From Bacteroidia bacterium (lineage in GTDB: Bacteria; Bacteroidota; Bacteroidia; Bacteroidales; Azobacteroidaceae), in contig BNTP01000114.1 of assembly GCA_025996695.1 (NCBI GenBank), positions 1-6,926 of the forward strand: a DNA stretch of 6,926 nucleotides. The letters run 5' to 3'. A program made the translations under genes and the position numbers. Of the stretch, positions 1-6,513 are shown piece after piece. Numbering within the stretch: position 1 is the first letter of the stretch; each line of letters starts with the position of its first letter. The notes beneath the pieces are model-generated. The model made no database searches. It was given only the letters and a program-made list of their open reading frames with translations, and was not told the DNA's origin.

Positions 1-2095
1 AGCCGGGATATAGACCAAGATTGGAATAAGAAGGATACCAACCATTGGTATTCTGATTAGCCAATTCTCCATAGGATACGCGCAATTTAAGTAATCCTAT
101 ATATTCGTTAAGCGACTCCATGAAACTTTCCTGTGCAACATTCCAACCCAAAGAAAAAGATGGTGACCATACATCACGGTGTCCTGTACGGTAACGCGAC
201 GAACCGTCGTAACGCAGGTTGGCTTCCACTAAGTATTTGCCTTCGTAGTCGTAGTTGATACGACCGAAGTATCCGAGCGTTGTCCATCGGTTGCGTTCAC
301 CGTTTACGCTTGGCACCACTGCTTTACCATTTTCGTCATAACCATCTGTCAAATTAATTTCCGGCAGGTTGGGATCCATAACGCCTGCGCGTTGTAAACC
401 GAATTTCACCTGTGACATAGACTGTTCCTGCATCCCGATCATCGCCTTGAAGTTGTGTTTTTGATTCAGCGAGAAACTATATTCGGTATAAGCGTTTACA
501 CCAAGCAGGTCGTCTTTCTGTTCTTCTTCGTGCACATTGGAAGATTTGCTATAAGCAACCGGTTGATTGTTTACATCGTAGCGATAAGTAACAAATTTAT
601 CCCAATGGCGGTTGTAATTCTTAATAGAGTAGTTTACTTCCACATTCGTCCGCCAATTCTTGACAGGCTCTAATGTTAAAGTGGCATTTTGGTAGGTATT
701 ATCGGTCGTAGCACGGTCGTTACCCGAATCACGCAAATTCAGAGCGTGACGTTGAAAAAGATTGCCATTGGGGTCATACATCGGTAACATTGCCCATGCG
801 TGCCGTCCAATATCTGTAAACAAACCGTTAGTCAGTGCCGCCGGGCGTTCGTAGGTGTTGCGCACAAAGCAATTGCTGTATCCTAATTTTGCCCAATCGG
901 TCAATTGATAACTCACTCTTACATTGGACGAAAATCGGTCATACGTGTCTTGATTAAACACCATCAAACCGTTCTGATCAAGATAGTTGATCGACCCAAA
1001 GAACGTCAGTTTATCGTTTCCACCACTTATACTTAAGTTGTGTTCCTGAGAGGACGCTGTTGAACGGAAAATTTCCTTGTAATAATTTCGATTGTCAACA
1101 CCACCGATTTTCTTCTCATAACCTGCTACCGTACTGGTTGGATCGAAACCTTCTTCCCATTGTCCGGTAGCACCGTTCTCATAAATAGGAGAAGTAAGAA
1201 CGCCATTTTGATAATCTTTAATCGCTTGCACCCAAGATTCATTAAAGTGAGGACCTTCGCCACCATTGCCAAGTGCTTCGTTAAAATAGAGCGCAAGAGT
1301 GTAGGAATCCATTGGTGTGGGCATCAAAATAGGTGAATTATAACGGAAATTGTTACTGTAATTCACTCTGGTTTTACCTGCCTTACCACTTTTGGTGGTA
1401 ATAAGGATAACACCAAAAGAGGCTTTTGCTCCATAGATAGAGGAAGCCGCAGCATCTTTCAACACCGACATTGTTTCAACATCGCTGGGATTGAGTGCGT
1501 TGATGTCGCTTTCCGCACCATCTATCAATATAAGAGGATCGCTCTTAATATCACTATCAATGGTTCCACGCCCACGAATTTTGATACTTGCCGTGGCATC
1601 CAAACTTCCGCTGTTTTGCGTAATAGTCATCCCCGGTACAAGTCCTTGCAGTGCTTGTGCAACTGAGGTCACAGGGCGGTCCGCGATGTCTTTTGCCGTA
1701 GCAATACCGATTGCTCCGGTCAGGTTCACTTTCCGTTGCGTACCAAAACCTACTACGACCACTTCGTCAAGTTGACTGGAACTTTCTTTTAGGGTTACAT
1801 CAATAGCTGTTTTCCCATTGACGGCAATTTCTTGGGTTAAATAACCCAAATAAGACACTTCCAAGGTGGCGTTGGGCGACACGTTCAGCGTGTATGTCCC
1901 ATCTACATTGGTGGAGGTTCCATTTCTGGGATTTCCTTTTTCGACAACACTTGCGCCGATGATCGGACCATCGGCATCAGACACTACGCCGGAAACCGGC
2001 TGTGTCGATTGAGCGAATACATTTGGCAGACACAGACTCATCATCAAGCAGATGAGAGCAGTCTGTCGTAAGACTAATTTCACTTTGTTTCTCAT
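1..2095 (-). CDS. SusC/RagA-type TonB-dependent outer-membrane transporter, partial (C-terminus beyond left edge)
   Basis: The frame is open from the ATG at 2095 to the window edge, giving 698 codons; SusC proteins usually have about 1000 residues, so roughly the last third is outside. Residues 1-28 form a signal peptide (basic MRNKVK, hydrophobic ALICLMMSLCL, cleavage after VFA). A carboxypeptidase-regulatory-like beta domain follows at about 33-105, then a TonB-box-like DEVVVVGFG (110-118) and the plug domain (about 119-238) with IRGRGT, PLILIDG and the SusC-type signature from LKDAAASSIYG (212-222) to GVILITTKSGK (228-238). The remainder is beta-barrel-like, rich in aromatic and Asn residues. 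The family imports glycan fragments across the outer membrane with a SusD lipoprotein, powered by TonB-ExbBD. A susD would be expected to the left. The substrate cannot be told from the sequence. The HTCS fragment just upstream on the same strand is the expected type of regulator for such a locus. Confidence 0.95.
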   Translation of the reverse strand, partial: MRNKVKLVLRQTALICLMMSLCLPNVFAQSTQPVSGVVSDADGPIIGASVVEKGNPRNGTSTNVDGTYTLNVSPNATLEVSYLGYLTQEIAVNGKTAIDVTLKESSSQLDEVVVVGFGTQRKVNLTGAIGIATAKDIADRPVTSVAQALQGLVPGMTITQNSGSLDATASIKIRGRGTIDSDIKSDPLILIDGAESDINALNPSDVETMSVLKDAAASSIYGAKASFGVILITTKSGKAGKTRVNYSNNFRYNSPILMPTPMDSYTLALYFNEALGNGGEGPHFNESWVQAIKDYQNGVLTSPIYENGATGQWEEGFDPTSTVAGYEKKIGGVDNRNYYKEIFRSTASSQEHNLSISGGNDKLTFFGSINYLDQNGLMVFNQDTYDRFSSNVRVSYQLTDWAKLGYSNCFVRNTYERPAALTNGLFTDIGRHAWAMLPMYDPNGNLFQRHALNLRDSGNDRATTDNTYQNATLTLEPVKNWRTNVEVNYSIKNYNRHWDKFVTYRYDVNNQPVAYSKSSNVHEEEQKDDLLGVNAYTEYSFSLNQKHNFKAMIGMQEQSMSQVKFGLQRAGVMDPNLPEINLTDGYDENGKAVVPSVNGERNRWTTLGYFGRINYDYEGKYLVEANLRYDGSSRYRTGHRDVWSPSFSLGWNVAQESFMESLNEYIGLLKLRVSYGELANQNTNGWYPSYSNLGLYPG

Positions 2096-2137
2096 AATAT
2101 TTCTTTTAAGATTATAAATAAACTTGCGGTTTATTAA

Positions 2138-2164
2138 CAAACCGACTGCATATATGAGAGAAAA
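2138..2164 (-). promoter_or_regulatory. Possible susC promoter (weak Bacteroidales -33/-7)
   Basis: Read on the minus strand, TCGGTTTG (2145 to 2138) matches the Bacteroidales -7 consensus TAnnTTTG except for its second base, and a TTTT at 2164-2161 lies near the expected -33 distance. This would leave a leader of about 35 nt before the ATG at 2095, in A/T-rich sequence with no strong Shine-Dalgarno site. The candidate operator ends about 20 bp upstream of it, which suits an activator-dependent promoter with weak boxes. No better TAnnTTTG match was found in this gap. Confidence 0.25.
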
Positions 2165-2183
2165 GAAATAAAATCAGGTAGAA

Positions 2184-2222
2184 TATCCGTTCATAGAGGT
2201 CAATTTATCCGTAAATACGGAT
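2184..2222. promoter_or_regulatory. Candidate AraC-type (HTCS) operator: direct repeats plus palindrome upstream of susC
   Basis: On the plus strand TATCCGT occurs at 2184-2190 and again at 2206-2212, a 22-bp period of about two helical turns. AraC-family regulators often bind two direct half-sites spaced by about this distance. The second copy is part of a perfect 16-bp palindrome, ATCCGTAAATACGGAT (2207-2222). The block lies 89-127 bp upstream of the susC start and just after the end of the HTCS frame whose product ends in an AraC HTH domain. That this is the HTCS operator is inference from position and spacing; the repeats themselves are directly visible. Confidence 0.45.
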
Positions 2223-2272
2223 TATTCAACCTTTTTTACGTTAAATTCGACTAATCGTTCGTAGATGATGAA

Positions 2273-5068
2273 TTAATTTTCATTTGTCGGCGTGAGAATT
2301 TTATCCAAATATTCGCTCGGCAGCAAGCCAAACTCTTTCTTGAAACAAGCACTGAAATATTTTGGGTCATTGAATCCTACGCTGTAAGCGAGTTCGGAGA
2401 TGCGGATTTTCTTTTTCTCTTCGATGACTTTACAAGCCGTTTTCAATCGGATATTCCTGATAAACAACGAGGTATTTAACCCCGTGAGTGATTTGAGTTT
2501 CTTGTATAAAGTCGATTTACTGATGCCCATCGTGTCGGCAAAACGTTTTTGGTCGAAATCACAATCATCAATATGTTGATGAATACACGCTACTGCATTA
2601 TTCAGAAATTCCTCGTCTATGTCGGAATAGTTTAACCCCTTAGCCTCAAACACATATTGCTTCTTAAATTCGTGAGCCACACGCTCTTTGGCTTTCAACA
2701 GATTTTTGATTTTTGAATACAAAACATTCAAATTGAAGGGTTTGGTAATAAAGCCGTCAGCACCGGCATCGTATGATTCAATGCGGTCTTCTTCCTTGTT
2801 TTTGGCAGTCAGCAAGATGACCGGCACGTGCGAGAGTTCAAACTCATTTTTCACATATTTGCAAAATTCGAGACCGTCCATCACGGGCATCATTACATCG
2901 GAAATAACTAAATCTATGTATTCGGCTTCCAAAATTTCGATAGCCTCCCGACCGTTTTTCGCCGTCACAATATTGTATTCTTTACTCAACAGTTTGACCA
3001 TCAAAGCCAACAACTCTTCATTGTCTTCCACCAACAGCAGGGAATAGTCTTTCAAATGTTCCTCTTTTCCCTCTTCTTCCGGCTCTACGATAGGTGCCGT
3101 CACTTCTTTCGGCACGTATGTGTATTCGTCTATTTCCGCCTCACTATAAGCATCTTGATTGACAGGCAGTTGCACAAAGAAAGTCGTACCCACGCCCACT
3201 TCGCTTTCTACTCGTATCACCCCTTTATGCAAATCCACCAAATCTTTGGTTAAAGACAGTCCTATCCCTGTTCCTATGGTATTGAAACGGCGATAATCAC
3301 CTTCATAAAAGCGTTTGAACAAGCCTTTTACGTCTTGTGGCTTGATGCCATCGCCATTGTCTTTGACGGAAATTATCACTATATTCTTATTCTCTGTATC
3401 TAACGACACATTGACTTGAATGAATCCGCCCGGCTTGTTATACTTCGCAGCATTCGACAGCAAATTAAACAATATTTTATCCAATTTGTCGCGGTCGAAA
3501 AATCCCACAATACTTTCCGGATCGGATATCAAAGAAAAGTGCATTTTATTTTTCTTCATCAACGGTTTGAAACTGTCCACACCCGTTTTTACAAAATCGG
3601 CAATGTCGCCGTTAGATACTTTCAATTTCAAATTGCCTGTTTCGGCTTTCCTAAATTCTAATATTTGTTGCAACAGGCGAATAAGACGGTTGATATTCGT
3701 ACTCATTACCTCGTATTGGTCTTGATGTTGCGGCTCATTCATTTTCAAATCATCAACCGAGGCAGAAAGGATCGTGAGCGGCGTAAGAAATTCGTGGGTT
3801 ATATTTGTGAAAAACTGCAATTTAGCGTGATTGAGTTCTTCCGTTTTAATTTTTTCCAAACTCTTTACTTTTAAGGCATTACGCAACGAAATTCTATTCT
3901 TAGCAATGGTCACTCCGGCATAAATAGCCACTAAAATCAGCATAAAATAAATCAGAAAAGCCCACCAAGTCAACCAAAAAGGCGGTAGAATAACCACATT
4001 CAGCACGGTTTCTTTTTCACTCCAAGCCCCTGTTTCGTCCAACGATTTCAACAAAAAGCGATAACTGCCCTGCGGAAGATTGTTGTAGGACGCAAAACGA
4101 TGTAAAGCATCGGTGTATTGCCATTCCTTATCAAATCCGGTAAGTTGATAGGCATACTTTTCTTGGCTCGCATTGAGATAATTCAAGTTCGCAAATTCTA
4201 TCGTGAAATTATTGTAATTGTAGGGCAAACGGATTTTTTGGGTGTAACTCGGTGCATCCGGCGAAACTTTATTTCGAAGTTTCGGGGATAGATTTTCCAA
4301 CGATTTATTATACAATTTGATGTCGGTAATCACTAAGGGCGAATAGGATTGCTTGTTGCTCAACAATGCCGGGTCAAACGAATTATAGCCGTTGTGACCG
4401 CCAAAATAAAGCGTTCCATCAGCGGTTTTGAAAGCGGCTTGGCGAGTAAACGAATTGGCTTGCAAACCATCGGAAGTCGTATAGATGCGACAGAAAACCG
4501 AACTGTCCCCAAATTCCAACTTGACTAATCCCGCATTCGTGGCAACAAATAAATTCCCGGCATTGTCTTCTTCTATGCTGTAAACAATATCGCCCGGCAA
4601 ATTATAGGATTGTTGAACACTCACAAAGGCATCTTTTTCCCCATCAAACAAACTCAATCCGCCTCCTTCGCTGCCCAACCAAATCCGTCCTTTACTATCT
4701 TTATAAATCACTTGAACATTATCGTTGTTCAGTTTCTGATTGGTCAGGCTGTATTGTTTAAAACTTACTATTTTAGAAGTTGCTGCCTCTTTTTTTACTT
4801 TAAATACACCGTCACCATTCGTACCGAGCCACACGGTAGTTGGATTTTCTTCTTCAATACTGAATACATTATAATGCTTGTTAGAGTCTTTATTCTGTCC
4901 TAAATCGGGATAGGCTTTTCCTTGTTTTGTTTTGGTGTCAAACAGACTGATACCATCCAAAGTGCCTATCCACACCACTTGATTGCCATCTTCCTTGTGG
5001 TTTGCGCCAACGATAGCCGCTATTTCGCGGGCTACCGATGGCTTTTCTGCTATAATTGCTGTTTTCAT
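2273..5068 (-). CDS. Chimeric frame: TopB N-terminus (about 28 aa) fused to N-terminally truncated HTCS sensor kinase/response regulator
   Basis: The frame encodes 931 residues. Residues 1-28 (MKTAIIAEKPSVAREIAAIV, then GANHKEDG) are the start of a topoisomerase III. From about residue 29 it is an HTCS: propeller (Reg_prop) blades with VWIGT (32-36), VWLGT (79-83), IWLGS (129-133) and LFVAT (173-177); a Y_Y_Y domain (about 285-360); a membrane helix (about 366-386); HisKA with phospho-acceptor H425 in THEFLTPL; HATPase with N539, DNGDGI (570-575) and GTGIGL (599-604); a receiver (about 675-790) with E681/D682, phospho-acceptor D724, T754 and K776; and an AraC HTH (about 835-922). HTCS proteins usually have about 1300-1450 residues, so about 400-450 sensor residues and the signal peptide are missing. 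The kinase and output motifs are intact. The start is shared with the upstream stop in an ATGA overlap. Normally the protein senses glycan fragments in the periplasm and activates the neighbouring susCD operon. Without an export signal, that function is doubtful. Confidence 0.9.
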   Translation of the reverse strand: MKTAIIAEKPSVAREIAAIVGANHKEDGNQVVWIGTLDGISLFDTKTKQGKAYPDLGQNKDSNKHYNVFSIEEENPTTVWLGTNGDGVFKVKKEAATSKIVSFKQYSLTNQKLNNDNVQVIYKDSKGRIWLGSEGGGLSLFDGEKDAFVSVQQSYNLPGDIVYSIEEDNAGNLFVATNAGLVKLEFGDSSVFCRIYTTSDGLQANSFTRQAAFKTADGTLYFGGHNGYNSFDPALLSNKQSYSPLVITDIKLYNKSLENLSPKLRNKVSPDAPSYTQKIRLPYNYNNFTIEFANLNYLNASQEKYAYQLTGFDKEWQYTDALHRFASYNNLPQGSYRFLLKSLDETGAWSEKETVLNVVILPPFWLTWWAFLIYFMLILVAIYAGVTIAKNRISLRNALKVKSLEKIKTEELNHAKLQFFTNITHEFLTPLTILSASVDDLKMNEPQHQDQYEVMSTNINRLIRLLQQILEFRKAETGNLKLKVSNGDIADFVKTGVDSFKPLMKKNKMHFSLISDPESIVGFFDRDKLDKILFNLLSNAAKYNKPGGFIQVNVSLDTENKNIVIISVKDNGDGIKPQDVKGLFKRFYEGDYRRFNTIGTGIGLSLTKDLVDLHKGVIRVESEVGVGTTFFVQLPVNQDAYSEAEIDEYTYVPKEVTAPIVEPEEEGKEEHLKDYSLLLVEDNEELLALMVKLLSKEYNIVTAKNGREAIEILEAEYIDLVISDVMMPVMDGLEFCKYVKNEFELSHVPVILLTAKNKEEDRIESYDAGADGFITKPFNLNVLYSKIKNLLKAKERVAHEFKKQYVFEAKGLNYSDIDEEFLNNAVACIHQHIDDCDFDQKRFADTMGISKSTLYKKLKSLTGLNTSLFIRNIRLKTACKVIEEKKKIRISELAYSVGFNDPKYFSACFKKEFGLLPSEYLDKILTPTNEN
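4980..4993 (-). repeat. Junction microrepeat, inverted copy at 6796-6809
   Basis: GAAGATGGCAATCA is read on the minus strand here, exactly at the TopB/HTCS junction, and on the plus strand at 6796-6809 within the right-hand HTCS start. After five mismatches both copies continue with TGTGGATAGG, then one mismatch and ACT, so 27 of 33 positions agree. Both encode a propeller-blade motif (EDGNQVVWIGT and EDGNHNLWIGT), so shared ancestry of the blade repeats may explain the similarity without any recombination role. Confidence 0.6.
4985..5068 (-). pseudogene. topB: 5' fragment of conjugative-element DNA topoisomerase III (topB), first ~28 codons
   Basis: The first 28 residues of the chimera match the start of type IA topoisomerase III: an early beta strand followed by IAEKPS, the TOPRIM hallmark, then VAREIAAIVGA and a KEDG-like turn. 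Nothing in HTCS proteins resembles this. The rest of topB (remaining TOPRIM acidic residues, catalytic Tyr domain, several hundred residues) is absent from the window. The position directly after a DUF4099/DUF3945 gene, with overlapping stop and start, is the order seen in Bacteroides conjugative transposons. In CTnDOT the topoisomerase III gene is called exc and lies in the excision operon. The fragment cannot act as a topoisomerase. Confidence 0.85.
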
Positions 5069-6303
5069 ATTTTACGTCCTTTCTTCGTTTCCGGTTTTAC
5101 TTCCTGTTGCTGTTTTGCCTCCTGCTTGAGGTCGGGATTTTGTTTGTAAAATTTCAGTTTGCTGGTTTCCGCATCTATCTTGACATAAGCATTAAACTCC
5201 CGCCCATCTTTTTTCATTCCTTCCACATACACGGTTTTCATGGCTTTTATATTGGCATATTGCTTTTCGTCCAAAGGAGCACCAAGCAAAGGGTTGGAAA
5301 TATACACTCCGGTTGTTTTTCCCTGTTGATTATTCTGATTTTGGCTTTGTTTTTTGTCTTGGTTAAAAACGAGTGCCAAATAACGTTTGTTGGCATCGAA
5401 TTGTACTTCACCGTCAAATTTTGTGCCTTTAGTGGAAGTCATACCTTCCACTTTAACTTTTTCGCCATTTGCAAATTTTTGTTTTTGTTCTTCACTTAAT
5501 ATTGCGCCTTTATAAGTATCAGGCAATTTCAGCCATTCTTTGCGATATGCCACCAATTCGTTGGTCTGTTTGTCCAATGACAAAAACACGGGTGTTTTTT
5601 CACCTTTTGTAAATTCCGCATCTGCCACGCGACCAAGACCATTTGTTTCAAGCAAATTCTGTTTGTCTTCTTCGGTAAATTTTATTCCGAAATAAGGACG
5701 TTTCAACTCCGGCTCTTTGCGGATAAGGTGAACGGATGGTGTAAAACTGCCATCGTCCATTTTCTTGAGGGAGAAACGCGCATCGGAGCGTAGAGTTTCG
5801 CTTTCAAATTTCATTGCAACAGGCATCAGATTTGTTTTCTGATAATCAAGCAGTTTATTCAAGTTGCCGGATTTTTCCAAATTCTCGCGTGTAATGCCGT
5901 AGTTCTGAAATTTTTCCCATTGTACAAGGTCGGGGTTGATGGCGTGTGTTTTCGCATACTGTTCCGGCTCAACCTTGTGCATATCCAAAAACTGCTTGTT
6001 TACAGGTTGTTCGGAATTTTTCAATGCCTCCTGCAAATTGTTTGCTGTTTCCCCTGCCTTGTCCGCCGGTGCTTTGAAAAACATAAAATGTGTAGGGTTT
6101 TTTACCTGCCGCATAAAGTTGGAAAAGAAGTTTTCGAGTACGTTGCCGTGTTTGTCAATTTTCAGGAAATCGGGATTGTTTTCCTGCTTGGACGGTGTGG
6201 TTTGCAGTTTGCCGTCCTTGTCAATGCCTTTTACGGCTTTCAGTTCATCACTGTTTTGTTCCTTGACCAAAAGCACATCTTGGTCTTTTACATTTTTGTC
6301 CAT
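5065..6303 (-). CDS. DUF4099/DUF3945 conjugative-transposon protein
   Basis: A 412-residue soluble protein with no signal peptide or membrane segment. Residues about 1-80 are the conserved leader of this family (for example FLKIDKHGNVLENFFSNFMR, 46-65, and KNPTHFMFFKAPADK, 68-82). DUF4099 covers about 128-206, including the GITRENLEKSGNL stretch and RKEPELKRPYFGIKF (195-209). Two DUF3945-type repeats follow at about 261-316 (VKVEGMTSTKGTKFDGEVQF) and 337-391 (VYVEGMKKDGREFNAYVKI), separated by an Asn/Gln/Lys-rich linker (315-330), and the tail is basic (KPETKKGRKI). The biochemical role is unknown; the family is carried by Bacteroides conjugative and mobilisable elements next to topB. Here the TGA stop overlaps the next ATG, suggesting translational coupling to what used to be topB. 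The start at 6303 is supported by the conserved N-terminus and by a -7 box about 45 bp upstream. It is marker evidence for conjugative-element DNA. Confidence 0.92.
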   Translation of the reverse strand: MDKNVKDQDVLLVKEQNSDELKAVKGIDKDGKLQTTPSKQENNPDFLKIDKHGNVLENFFSNFMRQVKNPTHFMFFKAPADKAGETANNLQEALKNSEQPVNKQFLDMHKVEPEQYAKTHAINPDLVQWEKFQNYGITRENLEKSGNLNKLLDYQKTNLMPVAMKFESETLRSDARFSLKKMDDGSFTPSVHLIRKEPELKRPYFGIKFTEEDKQNLLETNGLGRVADAEFTKGEKTPVFLSLDKQTNELVAYRKEWLKLPDTYKGAILSEEQKQKFANGEKVKVEGMTSTKGTKFDGEVQFDANKRYLALVFNQDKKQSQNQNNQQGKTTGVYISNPLLGAPLDEKQYANIKAMKTVYVEGMKKDGREFNAYVKIDAETSKLKFYKQNPDLKQEAKQQQEVKPETKKGRKI

Positions 6304-6346
6304 GTTACTTTAATTTTTTATGATTACGCCAATAGCAGCGCAATCG

Positions 6347-6377
6347 CAAAAGTAAATGAACATTGTTTGCAGAAAAA
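6347..6377 (-). promoter_or_regulatory. Promoter of the DUF3945/topB-type operon
   Basis: On the minus strand TACTTTTG (6354 to 6347) is an exact match to the Bacteroidales -7 consensus TAnnTTTG, and a T-run at 6377-6374 sits at the expected -33 distance in place of TTTG. The predicted transcript would start about 35 nt before the ATG at 6303. With the present junction, this promoter would also transcribe the truncated HTCS. Confidence 0.55.
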
Positions 6378-6464
6378 GGCTTTGTGGCGAAGTGGCAGGG
6401 GTTTGCCGAGTATGTGGTAGAGGGTTGCAATGTCTTAAGTTCAATTATCAAATGTGATCTTGTA

Positions 6465-6495
6465 TTTTTATATTGAATAATTTTGTATACCTTTG
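6465..6495 (+). promoter_or_regulatory. Promoter of the right-hand HTCS gene
   Basis: TACCTTTG at 6488-6495 is an exact TAnnTTTG -7 box, with TTTT at 6465-6468 at about the -33 distance. It lies 18 bp before the ATG at 6514, so the leader is very short and A-rich (TTTAAACAAAA). It diverges from the DUF3945 promoter, with the two -7 boxes about 134 bp apart. The rest of the 6304-6513 gap shows no gene that I can support. Confidence 0.55.
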
Positions 6496-6513
6496 CATAT
6501 ATTTTAAACAAAA

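Larger units (their letters stand above)
4985..6430 (-). mobile_element. Conjugative-transposon remnant (DUF3945 gene plus topB 5' end)
   Basis: This block contains only conjugative-element material: promoter, DUF4099/DUF3945 gene and the first codons of topB. It is bounded on the left by the HTCS junction at about 4980-4993. The right boundary is set roughly at 6430, where the sequence changes from a mixed-composition stretch to strongly A/T-rich DNA leading into the HTCS promoter; that limit is a guess. No integrase, excisionase, mobilisation or transfer gene is present, so the block is not a complete element by itself. Whether it is a decayed remnant or one end of a rearranged larger element cannot be decided within the window. 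Confidence 0.6.

Noticed and set aside
1491..1775. Plus-strand open frame of 94 codons
   Set aside because: It lies antisense inside the conserved plug domain of the SusC gene and its product is low-complexity; a shadow frame.
2207..2222. Palindrome as a terminator of the HTCS gene
   Set aside because: The hairpin would have only 6-7 pairs with a very small loop and no following T-run on the minus strand, so an operator is more likely.
2273..5068. A new functional topoisomerase-HTCS domain architecture
   Set aside because: Only about 28 residues of TopB are present, without the rest of TOPRIM or the catalytic tyrosine domain, so no topoisomerase function can be contributed.
5056..5499. Plus-strand open frame of 147 codons, Phe-rich
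   Set aside because: Antisense to the Lys-rich DUF3945 gene: AAA/AAG codons read backwards give Phe/Leu runs that imitate membrane proteins.
6487..6496. ATACCTTTGC resembling the GTANNTTTGC core of CTnDOT-type attachment sites
   Set aside because: Any Bacteroidales -7 box followed by C gives nearly the same match. The box at 6347-6354 does so too, and no integrase or target duplication is seen.
6305..6511. Minus-strand open frame of 68 codons between the two promoters
   Set aside because: It covers both promoter boxes and the A/T-rich leader, has no recognisable family, and ends right at the DUF3945 start. It is better explained as intergenic DNA.
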